The notes: a model not told the origin generated them from the letters alone. Shown: positions 50,480 through 59,127, counted from the first letter of the stretch. The stretch is DNA of 64,000 nucleotides from Amycolatopsis aidingensis (GCF_018885265.1 NZ_CP076538.1:4748001-4812000); one strand, 5' to 3'. Made by a program: numbers and translations.

Positions 50480-50958
50480 CGGCGTACCCCCGCTCCGTTG
50501 CCCCCGGACTCGCCCGGCTCATCGGTCTCCCTGGTGTCCTCAGGGTCCTCAGGGTCCTCGGCCTCGGTGGTCTCCGCGGCGGCGCTCATCTCCTGCGCCT
50601 CCGCCACGGCCTCGGCGATCCGGCGGTCCTCGAGGTCGTCCCGCACCTCGTCGTGCCCGAGCAGCACCCAGGACCGGTAGGCCAGCGCGAGCAGGAAGGT
50701 GAGCAGGCCGAAGGTGATCACGATCGCGGTGAGCGCCATGGCTTGTGGCAGCGGGTCGGACATCTCGTCCAGCGCGGCCATCCCGATGAACGGCGGCGCC
50801 CCCGGCGGCCCGCCTGCGACCTGCAGGAACAGGTTGGCGCCGTGCCCGAGCAGCACGATGCCGAGAATCACCCGCATCAGCGAGCGCTGCATGATCAGGT
50901 AGAAACCGGCCGCGTAGAGCGCGGCGAGGACGACGGCCATGGTCAGGTTGATGGTCAC
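50476..50958 (-). CDS. mnhC: Mrp Na+/H+ antiporter subunit C
   Basis: 160 residues. Three helices related to NuoK: YLIMQRSLMRVILGIVLLGHGANLFL and DPLPQAMALTAIVITFG, with the family's L.QALVLTAIVI. A C-terminal acidic, repetitive tail (EAEDPEDPEDTRETDEPGE) is not found in most homologues. The GTG overlaps the mnhB stop by 4 bases; the frame is open far upstream but only in shadow of mnhB. Confidence 0.92.
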   Translation of the reverse strand: MTINLTMAVVLAALYAAGFYLIMQRSLMRVILGIVLLGHGANLFLQVAGGPPGAPPFIGMAALDEMSDPLPQAMALTAIVITFGLLTFLLALAYRSWVLLGHDEVRDDLEDRRIAEAVAEAQEMSAAAETTEAEDPEDPEDTRETDEPGESGGNGAGVRR

Positions 50959-51515
50959 AGGGGCTCGGCCTCCTCCTCGTGCTGCCGCTCCAGTTCGCGG
51001 TTCTCGATCCCGGCGCCGAGCGTGCGCAGCAGGTCCAGCACCACCCCCACGATCAGCAGGTACACCCCGATGTCCAGGGCGAGGCTGCTGACGATCTCGA
51101 GTTCGCCGAGCACCGGCGGATGCAGCGTCCACACCGCGCTGGACAACACCGGCTCGCCGAAGGCGACCGGGACGAGCGCGGTGAGCACCGCGACGGTCAG
51201 GCCGTAGCCGATCAGCACCGGCGGCCGGATCCGGGTGGCGGCGGCGATCTCGGCGCTGCCACCCGCGACGTAACGCAGCACGAAGGCGAGCCCGGCGACG
51301 AGGCCGCCGGTGAACCCGCCGCCCGCGTAGTGGTGCCCTGCGAACAGCAGGTACAGCGACACCACCAGCACGGTCGGGAAGATGACCCTGGTGGACACCT
51401 CCAGCAGCAGGGACCGCGGCCAGCCGTGGGTGCTGTGTTCCGCCAGCAGCCACCGCTCCCGCGGCCGGTCCCACTCCGTCCAGTGCACCGGCTCCGCCCG
51501 CTCCGGCTCGCTCAT
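50955..51515 (-). CDS. mnhB: Mrp Na+/H+ antiporter subunit B
   Basis: 186 residues. LYLLFAGHHYAGGGFTGGLVAG is the diagnostic MnhB block (G.PGGGF.GGL-like, Tyr-Ala for Pro). Four helices follow. It is a stand-alone MnhB, not fused to subunit A. ATG overlaps the mnhA stop. Confidence 0.93.
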   Translation of the reverse strand: MSEPERAEPVHWTEWDRPRERWLLAEHSTHGWPRSLLLEVSTRVIFPTVLVVSLYLLFAGHHYAGGGFTGGLVAGLAFVLRYVAGGSAEIAAATRIRPPVLIGYGLTVAVLTALVPVAFGEPVLSSAVWTLHPPVLGELEIVSSLALDIGVYLLIVGVVLDLLRTLGAGIENRELERQHEEEAEPL

Positions 51516-53854
51516 CGGTGCTCCTCGGTCTCCTGGTCGGGCTCGTCCTCCCGCGGATGGGCTCCGGTCCGGCGCCGGGGCAGGTAGGTGGCCAGGGCCA
51601 GGCTGGCCGCCCCGGTGGCCGCGACGGCGAGCACCACGATCTCGCCAACGGTGTCGAAGGCACGGAAGTCGACCAGGATCGCGTTCACCACGTTGTGCGC
51701 CCCCGCCTCGGGCAGCGCCCGCTGGAGGTACTCGGTGGAGGCCGCTGAGGGCTCCGGCCGGTTACCGGAGAACAGCACCGCCAGCAGCGCCACGAACACC
51801 CCGCCCACGCCCGCCACGGTCGCCTTCATCCAGCGGGTGCTGCGGATCGGCGGATGCGGCTGGACGAAGGAGGAAGGGAACCGGCGCAGCACGAACACGA
51901 ACACGACCAGGGTCAGCGACTCGACAAGGAACTGCGCCAGTGCGAGGTCGGTGCCGCCGTGCACAAGGAACAGCGCGCCGATGCCGTAGCCGACCACCCC
52001 GGTGAGCAGCACGGCGGTCAGCCTGCGCCGGGCCAGCAGCACGGTGGCGGTGGCCACCAGCACCACGATCGCCACCGGCAGCTGCAACCAGGTGTCGAAC
52101 AGCGCGGGGACGCCCCCGTCCACCGCGCCGGTGAGCAGCCCTGTCCCCGGCACCAGCACCACGGCCAGCAGGATCGTGCCGATATAGGTGGGCAGGGACC
52201 CGGTCTGCACCCGGCCGGTGAAGCCGTGCGCAAGGCCGTCCAGGCCGGTCACCGCCCGGTGGTAGCCGCGCTGGGCGTGCAGCGGCCCCGGTACCCAGCC
52301 GGACATCCGCAGCACGACCGGGTTGGCCCGGTGCGCGAGGTAGCCGCAGCCGAGGATCACCGCGGACAGCAGCAGCGGCAGGGTCCAGCCGTGCCAGAGC
52401 GCGAGGTGATACGGCTCCGCACCCGCGGGGTAGGCCCCCGCGTACTCCGCGAGCAACGGCTCGACCTGCCCCACCACCAGCGGCAGCACCAGCCCGGCCA
52501 GGGCGGGCAGGGCGATCGTCACCCCGAAACCGGCGCCGGGTGCCTGCGGTTGCGCGGGTTTCGCCCCGCGCCGGGTGCCGAAGGCGCCGACCAGGAACCG
52601 CAGGCTGTAGGCAACGGTGAACACCGAGCCGAGCACCAGCCCGGCCAGCACGGCGACCTCGCGGGGCCCGCCCCCGGTGTAGGCCTCCAGCGCCGCCTCC
52701 TTGCCGACGAACCCCAGCAGTGGGGGCACCCCGGCCATCGAGGCGGCGGCCAGTCCGGCCAGCACGGCCACCGCGGGCCAGCGCGCGCCGAGGCCGGACA
52801 GCTCCCGGATGTCCCTGGTCCCGGTCCGCCGGTCGATCGCGCCCACGGTGAGGAACAGGGTGGACTTGAAGAACCCGTGCGCGAGCAGCATCGTGGCACC
52901 CGCGATGGCGGCGAGGTAGCTGCCGGTGCCGAGCAGCACCATGAGAAAGCCGAGCTGGCTGACCGTGCCGAAGGCCAGCAGGATCTTCAGGTCGTGCTCG
53001 CGCAGGGCCCGGAAGCCGCCCAGCACCATGGTCCACACCCCGAGTACCAGCACCGGGACCCACCAGGCTGGCAGGTCGGCGAAGCCGGGGGCGAACCGGG
53101 CCACCAGGTAGACCCCGGCCTTGACCATGGCCGCGGCGTGCAGGTAGGCGCTCACCGGGGTCGGGGCGACCATCGCCGCGGGCAACCAGGGATGGAAGGG
53201 CACCTGCGCGGACTTGGTGAAGGCACCGAGGAGCACCAGCACCACGGCGATGTCCACCACCGTCCCGCTCGGCGGTGCGGCCACGATCTCGGACACCCGG
53301 AAGGTGCCTGCCTGTACCCCGAGCAGGATCAGCCCCAGCAGCATGGCCAGCCCGCCGAGCGCGGTGACCAGCAGCGCCTGCATGGCCGAGCGGCGCACGT
53401 TCTTGCCGATGCCGTCGCCGCCGACCAGCAGGAAGGAGCAGACCGTCGTCAGCTCCCAGAAGATGTAGAGCGAGAACACGTCGTCGGCGAGGACGAGGCC
53501 CAGCATGGACCCGGCGAAGACGAGCAGCAGCACCGAGTTCCGGCTGATGTCGCTGCCACCAGGCTTGGCGTAGCAGGCGTAGTAGCACAGCACCAGCGCA
53601 CCGATCCCGGCGACCAGCACGATCATCACCATGGCCAGCGCGTCCAGCCGCAGCACGAGGTCGAGGCCGATCCGGGGGGCCCAGGAGAAGGACTCGGTCA
53701 CCGGCCCGTCCCCTGGGGTGAACCGGAGGAAGGAGTACCCGAGGGTGCCGGCGGGGACGAGTGCCGCTACCCCGAAAGCCCACCGCCCGTACCGCCGCGC
53801 CACCAGCGGCAGCACGCAGGCCACCGCGAAGTGCACCGCGATCGCGACCAGCAC
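51512..53854 (-). CDS. mnhA: Mrp Na+/H+ antiporter subunit A
   Basis: 780 residues, homologous to Complex I NuoL with a C-terminal MbhE/MrpB-like extension: FSLYIFWELTTVCSFLLVG (Glu in the ion path), SAQVPFHPWLPAAMVAPTPVSAYLHAAAMVKAG (the channel Lys is in the final AMVKAG), and a late NVVNAILVDFRAFDTVGE block typical of MrpA. It is the first gene of the operon, started by a GTG with GGTGAGG upstream. It faces khtT across a 115-base divergent region. The set A to G is complete and in canonical order. Confidence 0.95.
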   Translation of the reverse strand: MLVAIAVHFAVACVLPLVARRYGRWAFGVAALVPAGTLGYSFLRFTPGDGPVTESFSWAPRIGLDLVLRLDALAMVMIVLVAGIGALVLCYYACYAKPGGSDISRNSVLLLVFAGSMLGLVLADDVFSLYIFWELTTVCSFLLVGGDGIGKNVRRSAMQALLVTALGGLAMLLGLILLGVQAGTFRVSEIVAAPPSGTVVDIAVVLVLLGAFTKSAQVPFHPWLPAAMVAPTPVSAYLHAAAMVKAGVYLVARFAPGFADLPAWWVPVLVLGVWTMVLGGFRALREHDLKILLAFGTVSQLGFLMVLLGTGSYLAAIAGATMLLAHGFFKSTLFLTVGAIDRRTGTRDIRELSGLGARWPAVAVLAGLAAASMAGVPPLLGFVGKEAALEAYTGGGPREVAVLAGLVLGSVFTVAYSLRFLVGAFGTRRGAKPAQPQAPGAGFGVTIALPALAGLVLPLVVGQVEPLLAEYAGAYPAGAEPYHLALWHGWTLPLLLSAVILGCGYLAHRANPVVLRMSGWVPGPLHAQRGYHRAVTGLDGLAHGFTGRVQTGSLPTYIGTILLAVVLVPGTGLLTGAVDGGVPALFDTWLQLPVAIVVLVATATVLLARRRLTAVLLTGVVGYGIGALFLVHGGTDLALAQFLVESLTLVVFVFVLRRFPSSFVQPHPPIRSTRWMKATVAGVGGVFVALLAVLFSGNRPEPSAASTEYLQRALPEAGAHNVVNAILVDFRAFDTVGEIVVLAVAATGAASLALATYLPRRRTGAHPREDEPDQETEEHR

Positions 53855-53969
53855 GCCTGCCTCACCACCGTTTCGTGTCCCGCCGGTACGTAATCACATG
53901 CGGATCGATGGGGCCGGGATTTCCGGGCTGCGCGAGCAGGCGTTTTGCGGAATCGGTTACCGTTGCGGG

Positions 53970-54452
53970 GTGAACGTCGAAGTGACACCGCTGCCGGGGA
54001 TCGGCGTCCGCAAGGACTTCGCGATGGACAACGGGCGGCGGATCGGTGTGGTCACCCACAAGGACGGCCATATCGAACTGATCCTGTCCAAGTCGGACGA
54101 TCCGGACGCCTGCCTGGCCTCCCTGCCGCTGACCACGGAGGAGGCGGGTGCGCTGGCGAACCTGCTCGGCGCGCCCCAGCTGGTCGCCCAGCTGAACGAG
54201 GACCACCGGGAGTTCGCCGGGATCCACACCCGGCAGATCTCCATCAAGAGCGGCTCTCCCTTCCACGGGCGCACCCTGGGGGACACCGCACTGCGCACCC
54301 GCACCGGGGTCTCGGTGGTCGCGGTGATGCGGGCCGGGCAGGTACAGCCCTCCCCCACGCCGGAGTTCACCTTCACCGAAGGGGACGTGCTGGTGGCGGT
54401 CGGCACCTCGGATGGCCTGGACGAAGCCATCAAGATCCTGCGGCACGGCTGA
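53970..54452 (+). CDS. khtT: Cation:proton antiporter regulatory subunit (KhtT-like, TrkA-C domain)
   Basis: 160 residues from a GTG at 53970. The N-terminal half (VEVTPLPGIGVRKDFAM, then RIGVVTHKDG) matches KhtT, and the C-terminal half is an RCK_C/TrkA-C domain: ISIKSGSPFHGRTLGDTALRTRTGVSVVAVMRAG and GDVLVAVGTSDGLDEA. KhtT-type subunits gate K+/H+ antiporter KhtU, and RCK_C domains of this kind can bind c-di-AMP. It lies 6 bases before the antiporter gene. Divergent from the Mrp operon. Confidence 0.88.
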   Translation: MNVEVTPLPGIGVRKDFAMDNGRRIGVVTHKDGHIELILSKSDDPDACLASLPLTTEEAGALANLLGAPQLVAQLNEDHREFAGIHTRQISIKSGSPFHGRTLGDTALRTRTGVSVVAVMRAGQVQPSPTPEFTFTEGDVLVAVGTSDGLDEAIKILRHG

Positions 54453-54458
54453 GCGCCC

Positions 54459-55637
54459 GTGGGTCACACCGCATTCGCCCTGATCGAGCTCGGGGCCGTC
54501 TTCTTCGTGCTTGGGGTGCTCGGCAGGCTGGCCGGCAGGATCGGCATGTCGCCCATCCCGCTGTACCTGCTCGGCGGCCTGGCCTTCGGCACAGGCGGGG
54601 TGCTTCCGCTGGGTGATATCGGCGGGTTCGCGGAGCTGGCCAGCGAGATCGGCGTGGTGCTGCTGCTGTTGCTGCTGGGTCTGGAGTACTCGGCGGCCGA
54701 GCTGGTCACCGGGCTGAAGCGGTCCTGGATGTCCGGGCTGCTGGACATCGTGCTGAACGCGGCCCCCGGTGCCGCGGTGGCGCTGCTGCTGGGCTGGGGA
54801 CCGGTCGGCGCGTTCGTGCTCGCCGGGGTCACCTATATCTCCTCCTCCGGCATCATCGCCAAAGTTCTCGGCGATCTCGGCAGGCTGGGTAACCGGGAGA
54901 CCCCGGTGGTGCTGTCCATCCTGGTGTTCGAGGACCTGGTGATGGCGCTGTACCTGCCGATCCTGACCACGGTGCTGGCCGGGATCTCGTTCTTCGGCGG
55001 GTTGCAGGCGGTCGGCATCTCGCTCGCGGTGATCACCGTGGTCCTGCTGGTCGCGCTGCGGTACGGCCGCTACGTCTCGGCCGTGGTGGACAGCCCGGAC
55101 CGCGAGGTCTTCCTGCTCAAGCTACTCGGCTCGGCCCTGCTGGTGGCCGGGCTGGCCTCGGCCATGCAGGTGTCCGCCGCGGTCGGCGCCTTCCTGCTCG
55201 GCATCGCGATCTCCGGCTCCACCGCGGAGAGCGCCACCCGCATCCTGGAGCCCCTGCGCGACCTGTTCGCCGCGATGTTCTTCGTGGTCTTCGGGCTGAA
55301 CACCGACCCGCGGTCGATCCCGCCGGTGCTGGTCTGGGCCGTGGCGCTGGCGCTGGTCACCGCGCTGACCAAGATCGCCACCGGCTGGTGGGCCGCGCGC
55401 AGGCAGGGGATCGGCAGGCTGGGCCGCGCCCGCGCCGGGGCATCCCTGGTAGCCCGCGGCGAGTTCTCGATCATCATCGCCGGCCTTGCCGTGAGCGCGG
55501 GCGCCGTCGAGGGCAGGCTGGCCGCACTGGCCACCGCCTACGTCCTGCTGATGGCCATCCTCGGCCCGATCGCCGCCCGCGTGGTGGAACCCCTGGCCCG
55601 CACCGTGCAACGCGCCCCGGCCGCCGCCCCCGCCTAA
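54459..55637 (+). CDS. khtU: Monovalent cation:proton antiporter (CPA2 family, KhtU-like)
   Basis: 392 residues with about 12 helices. GGLAFGTGGVLPLG and LLLLLLGLEYSAAEL are early CPA2 hallmarks, SSSGIIAKVLGDLGRLGN is the unwound helix region, and VARGEFSIIIAGLAVSAG is the later conserved segment. No C-terminal RCK domain is fused; the separate KhtT-like protein supplies it. It should exchange K+ (or Na+) for H+. The GTG at 54459 follows the khtT stop by 6 bases. The 21-bp tandem repeats start directly after its stop. Confidence 0.9.
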   Translation: MGHTAFALIELGAVFFVLGVLGRLAGRIGMSPIPLYLLGGLAFGTGGVLPLGDIGGFAELASEIGVVLLLLLLGLEYSAAELVTGLKRSWMSGLLDIVLNAAPGAAVALLLGWGPVGAFVLAGVTYISSSGIIAKVLGDLGRLGNRETPVVLSILVFEDLVMALYLPILTTVLAGISFFGGLQAVGISLAVITVVLLVALRYGRYVSAVVDSPDREVFLLKLLGSALLVAGLASAMQVSAAVGAFLLGIAISGSTAESATRILEPLRDLFAAMFFVVFGLNTDPRSIPPVLVWAVALALVTALTKIATGWWAARRQGIGRLGRARAGASLVARGEFSIIIAGLAVSAGAVEGRLAALATAYVLLMAILGPIAARVVEPLARTVQRAPAAAPA

Positions 55638-55639
55638 CC

Positions 55640-55723
55640 GTGTTTGCCGCCCACGCGCGCGTGTTTGCTCCCCACGTACCCGAGTTTGCCGCTCAGGTAC
55701 CCGAGTTTGCCGTTCCCGCACTC
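55640..55723 (+). repeat. Four tandem copies of a 21-bp repeat (family A, locus 2)
   Basis: Units start at 55640, 55661, 55682 and 55703, exactly 21 bases apart. The first two begin GTGTTTGC and the next two GAGTTTGC; cores are GCCCACGCGC, CCCCACGTAC, GCTCAGGTAC and GTTCCCGCAC. They begin 2 bases after the khtU stop, in its sense, and end 11 bases before the convergent lipoprotein stop. The same family and core variants appear at 17179-17304. There are no unique spacers, so this is not CRISPR. Confidence 0.85.
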
Positions 55724-55734
55724 GCCCGTACGAG

Positions 55735-56277
55735 TCAGAAGCACCGGTTCCTGATCGTGACCGAGGTCGAGGAGTACGAGGTGAACCGCTGGTTGAGCTC
55801 GTCCTCGTGCTCGACCCCGATCGACCGCACCGTGGCGGGCAGGTCGTGTGCGCGCAGCCGCACCCCGAGGCTCCACTCCTCGCCAGCCTGAACGGTCGCG
55901 CCCACGGCCGCCGGATAGCCGTCCAGCACCGACGGATCGGCCGGACCGTTAGGCGGGGGCATGGTGATGCTTCCGTCGCGCGGATCCGGCGGCGGGATCG
56001 GGATCAGCACGGCCTCCGCGAGCTCCATCGACTCGGCCCCGGACAGCGATACCTCCGTGATCACCACCGGCTCACGGCCGACGTTCTCGATGTGGACACC
56101 GACCACCGCGCCGTTGCCGAGGCCGGGCGGAGTGCACAGCTGGTTCGTGCCGGTGTCCGCCGTCCGGCCGTCGGCCAGGAGTGGCCCGGCGCGCAGCACA
56201 CCGGCGCAGGCGGTGGTGGCGAGCAAACCCGCGGCCACCAGGACCAGGGAAACGGAGCGAACCAGCACCGGCGCCAC
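55735..56277 (-). CDS. Probable lipoprotein or secreted protein of unknown function
   Basis: About 180 residues. A hydrophobic N-terminus (VRSVSLVLVAAGLLATTAC) ends at a Cys in a weak lipobox, so membrane anchoring is likely but not certain. The mature part has VVGVHIENVGREPVVITEVSLSG and AGEEWSLGVRLRAHD, an immunoglobulin-like beta pattern. The GTG at 56277, 19 bases after the rluB stop, is preferred; the frame is open to 56337 inside rluB. It is the last gene downstream of the scpA-scpB-rluB run. Function unknown. Confidence 0.6.
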   Translation of the reverse strand: MAPVLVRSVSLVLVAAGLLATTACAGVLRAGPLLADGRTADTGTNQLCTPPGLGNGAVVGVHIENVGREPVVITEVSLSGAESMELAEAVLIPIPPPDPRDGSITMPPPNGPADPSVLDGYPAAVGATVQAGEEWSLGVRLRAHDLPATVRSIGVEHEDELNQRFTSYSSTSVTIRNRCF

Positions 56278-56296
56278 GGTAGCCGAGATCCGGCCC

Positions 56297-57037
56297 TTAC
56301 AGGTCCACGGCGCGGTAGAGGGAGCCCACCTCGGCACGGGTCAGCGGGCGCAGCGTGCCCGGTTTCGCGCTGCCGAGCTGGACCTCGCCCACGGCGGTGC
56401 GCACCAGCTTGCGCACCGGATGGCCGACCTCGGCCAGCAGCCGCCGCACGATGTGCTTGCGGCCCTCGTGCAGCACGATCTCCACCAGGGTGCGACCGGG
56501 ACGGGTGTCCTTGACCCGGAACTCGTCGGCCCGCACCGGGCCGTCCTCCAGCTCGATCCCGGCGCGCAACCGCTTGCCGAGGCCACGCGGGACCGCCCCC
56601 TCCACCTCAGCGAGGTAGGTCTTGAGCACGTGGAAAGAAGGATGCATCAACCGGTGTGCCAGGTCGCCGTCGTTGGTGAGCAGCAGCAGGCCCTCGGTGT
56701 CGGCGTCCAGCCTGCCCACGTGGAACAGCCGCTCGGCCCGGTCCCGGACGTAGTCGCCGACGCAGGGCCTGCCCTGCTCATCCGTCATCGTGCTGTGCAC
56801 CCCGGGTGGCTTGTTCAGCGCCAGGTACACCTGGTCCGAACGCAGGATCACCCTCGTCCCGTCCACGTGGATCACCGCACGGTCCGGGTCGATCCGCCTG
56901 CCGAACTCGCGGACGACCTCCCCGTCCACGCTCACCCTGCCCTGCGCGATCAGCTCCTCGGCTGCCCGCCGGGAGGCCACCCCGGCCCGCGCGAGAACCT
57001 TCTGCAGGCGTACGCCTTCGGGCTGGTCAGAGGTCAT
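56297..57037 (-). CDS. rluB: Pseudouridine synthase RluB family
   Basis: 246 residues. An N-terminal S4 RNA-binding domain (RLQKVLARAGVASRRAAEELI) leads the catalytic domain with VGRLDADTEGLLLLTNDG, which has the catalytic Asp in RLDADTEG, and LHEGRKHIVRRLLAEVGHPV. It isomerises a uridine in 23S rRNA helix 93 region (RluB-type). The ATG at 57037 overlaps the scpB end by 11 bases. A TTG at 57040 would add one residue. Confidence 0.93.
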   Translation of the reverse strand: MTSDQPEGVRLQKVLARAGVASRRAAEELIAQGRVSVDGEVVREFGRRIDPDRAVIHVDGTRVILRSDQVYLALNKPPGVHSTMTDEQGRPCVGDYVRDRAERLFHVGRLDADTEGLLLLTNDGDLAHRLMHPSFHVLKTYLAEVEGAVPRGLGKRLRAGIELEDGPVRADEFRVKDTRPGRTLVEIVLHEGRKHIVRRLLAEVGHPVRKLVRTAVGEVQLGSAKPGTLRPLTRAEVGSLYRAVDL

Positions 57038-57773
57038 CAATGGAGTCCACTTCGGGTAGCAGCGGCGCGATCGGCGGAAGCTCGCTCAGCGAGGAAAGAC
57101 CCAGCCGCTCGAGGAACAGCTCGGTGGTGACGTACAGGGTGCCGCCGGTCTCGGAGTCGGTGCCGGTCTCCTCGATGAGCCCGCGCGCCAGCAGGGTGCG
57201 GATCACGCCGTCCACGTTCACCCCGCGCACGGCGGCCACCCTGGCCCTGGTCACCGGCTGCCGGTAGGCGACGACGGCAAGGGTCTCCAGCGCCGCGCGG
57301 GTCAGCTTGGACCGCTGCCCGTCCAGCAGGAACTTCTCCACGTACGGCGCGTAGGTGTCGCGGGTGTAGAAGCGCCAGCCCTCCGCCACCCTGCGCAGGT
57401 CGATACCGCTGCCGCGCTCGGTGAACCGGGTGGCCATGGTGCCCAGCGCCGCGGCGACCCGCCCGACCTCCTGTTCCAGCGCGTCGGCGAGCGACTCCTC
57501 GGTCGCGGGCGAGTCGACCACCAGCAGCAGCGTCTCCAGCGCCGCCTCCAGCGCCGAGTCCTCGCTCAGGTCGGGCAGCGAACCCCCGGCCGACACGGCC
57601 ACCGGCTCGTCCCCTGCCCCGATTTCCTCGTCACCCGCGGCATCCGAGACAGTCTCGTCGGACGGGCCTTCCCCGGCCCCCTCGATCTCCTGCTCCTCGG
57701 GTTCCGGTTCGGGCGCGTCCACGTCCAGGTCGATCACCTGGTCCTCGGCCCGCGATGCCTCCGGCTCGCTCAC
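57027..57773 (-). CDS. scpB: Segregation and condensation protein B
   Basis: 248 residues. An acidic N-terminal tail of about 65 residues precedes the two winged-helix domains: LEAALETLLLVVDSPATEESLADAL, LTRAALETLAVVAYRQPVTRARVAAVRGVNVDGVIRTLLARGLI and VTTELFLERLGL are ScpB hallmarks. With ScpA and SMC it forms the condensin complex. GTG overlaps the scpA stop (GTGA). The long acidic N-terminus is an actinobacterial feature. Confidence 0.94.
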   Translation of the reverse strand: MSEPEASRAEDQVIDLDVDAPEPEPEEQEIEGAGEGPSDETVSDAAGDEEIGAGDEPVAVSAGGSLPDLSEDSALEAALETLLLVVDSPATEESLADALEQEVGRVAAALGTMATRFTERGSGIDLRRVAEGWRFYTRDTYAPYVEKFLLDGQRSKLTRAALETLAVVAYRQPVTRARVAAVRGVNVDGVIRTLLARGLIEETGTDSETGGTLYVTTELFLERLGLSSLSELPPIAPLLPEVDSIDDL

Positions 57774-58660
57774 CCGTACTCCTCTTCGTCTGCTCGCGCC
57801 CGGTCGTGCTCGGCCACGGCGGTGGCCTCCTCCACCGAACCGCCGGTCCAGCGGACGTGCAGCTCGGTGAGGGCGTCCGCCTGCTCGAAGGCCACCGTGG
57901 CCTCGCGGTACAACTCGAGCAGGGCCAGGAACCGCGCCACGACCTCCAGGGTGTGCCCGCAGTCGGACACCAGCTCGCGGAAGGTCGACCGCCCCGATGC
58001 GGCCAGCCGCACCCGCAGCACGGCCGCGTGTTCCCGGACCGAGACCTTGCCCGCGTGCAAGTGGTCCAGCGACACCGTGGGGGTCGGCTTCGGCCGGAAC
58101 ACCGACAGCGCGACCTCGGCGAACCGGTTCGGGTCCACGCCGAGCATGACCTCCGGCAGCAAGCCGACGTAGCGCTCCTCCAGCGACACCGAACGCGGGT
58201 ACCGCCGCAGCGCCCCCGCCTCCAGCTCGCCGAACAAGGCGGCCACCTGCTTGTACGCACGGTACTGCAGGACCCGGGCGAACAGCAGGTCACGGGCTTC
58301 CAGCAGGGCGAGGTCGTCCTCGTCCTCCACCTCGGCCGATGGCAGCAGCCGCGCGGCCTTGAGGTCGAGCAGGGTCGCGGCGATCACCAGGAACTCGGTG
58401 GTCTCGTCCAGGTCCCATTCGGCGCCGAGCGCATGCGTATAGGCGATGAAATCATCGGTCACCTGGTGCAGGGCGACCTCGGTGACATCGAGCTGGTGCT
58501 GCGAGATCAGCTGCAGCAACAGGTCGAAGGGTCCCTCGAAGTTCGCCAGCCGCACCTTGAACCGGGATGACGAACTCTCTTCTGGCACCGCGGTCTCCGG
58601 CACCTCGGGCGCCGGGTCAGGCTGGGGCTCCCGCGTCGAGGGCGGCTCCCCACTGCTCAT
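57770..58660 (-). CDS. scpA: Segregation and condensation protein A (kleisin)
   Basis: 296 residues. RLANFEGPFDLLLQLISQHQLDVTEVALHQVTDDF (starting near residue 34) is the N-terminal kleisin block, followed by the DLDETTEFLVIAATLLDLKAARLLP helix. The C-terminal winged-helix segment follows. A 30-residue Pro/Glu-rich N-terminal tail is present. It bridges SMC heads and binds ScpB. The start codon shares bases with the stop of the RHH-like gene (TGATG). Confidence 0.95.
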   Translation of the reverse strand: MSSGEPPSTREPQPDPAPEVPETAVPEESSSSRFKVRLANFEGPFDLLLQLISQHQLDVTEVALHQVTDDFIAYTHALGAEWDLDETTEFLVIAATLLDLKAARLLPSAEVEDEDDLALLEARDLLFARVLQYRAYKQVAALFGELEAGALRRYPRSVSLEERYVGLLPEVMLGVDPNRFAEVALSVFRPKPTPTVSLDHLHAGKVSVREHAAVLRVRLAASGRSTFRELVSDCGHTLEVVARFLALLELYREATVAFEQADALTELHVRWTGGSVEEATAVAEHDRARADEEEYG

Positions 58661-59127
58661 CAGCCCGTTGCTTCCTCTGCTTCCTCGGCCTCGGCCTCGA
58701 TCCCGCCACCGCGCAACCGCCGGACCAGCACCGAGTCGTCCCCGTGCTCGTCGAAGTCGGCCAGCAGCACGGCCACCGCCTCGCGCACTATCCGGCCCCG
58801 GTCCACGGCCAGGTCGTGCGCGGCCCGCAGGTTCAGCCGGGCCTGCTCCATGGCCAGCAGTTCCTCGCCGGACACGTACACCGTGATCTTGGCGTCGTGC
58901 TTCTGCCGCCCGGAACCGCGCCGCACCGAGGAGCCGCGGCTCAGCCTGCGCTCACCGCCGCCGCCATTGCCGTTGCCGTTGGAGCCGGAGCTGCCGTTGC
59001 CGTGGACGTCGTTCCCTTCGCTGTCCACAGTGGAAGACGAGGCTGGGGGCGCTGGTTGGTCGAGGGCGGGACTGCTGGTCCTGCGGAACAACTCGGACGC
59101 ACCGGGCAGGGATGCGCGCCTGCTCAC
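58660..59127 (-). CDS. Small protein with ribbon-helix-helix-like C-terminal region, between ParA and ScpA
   Basis: 155 residues. Residues 1-75 are low complexity (GSSGSNGNGNGGGG, Ser/Arg-rich). The rest reads HDAKITVYVSGEELLAMEQARL followed by a second helix with RIVREAVAVLLADF, the strand-helix-helix layout of ribbon-helix-helix DNA-binding proteins, then an acidic end. Between ParA and ScpA in a tightly coupled operon (4-base overlaps on both sides) it could be a centromere-binding or ParA-partner protein, as in plasmid ParA-RHH systems. The fold is inferred from pattern only. Confidence 0.6.
   Translation of the reverse strand: MSRRASLPGASELFRRTSSPALDQPAPPASSSTVDSEGNDVHGNGSSGSNGNGNGGGGERRLSRGSSVRRGSGRQKHDAKITVYVSGEELLAMEQARLNLRAAHDLAVDRGRIVREAVAVLLADFDEHGDDSVLVRRLRGGGIEAEAEEAEEATG

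Noticed and set aside
51854..53893. 679-codon open frame on the plus strand opposite mnhA, and a similar one at 48959-50680 opposite mnhD
   Set aside because: Low-complexity Gln/His/Gly/Arg translations mirror hydrophobic codons of the antiporter genes; no start signals or motifs.
55634..55876. 80-codon minus-strand frame through the second repeat array (GKLGYLS-type heptads)
   Set aside because: The heptad pattern is explained by the 21-base DNA period; no ribosome site and it overlaps the lipoprotein gene.
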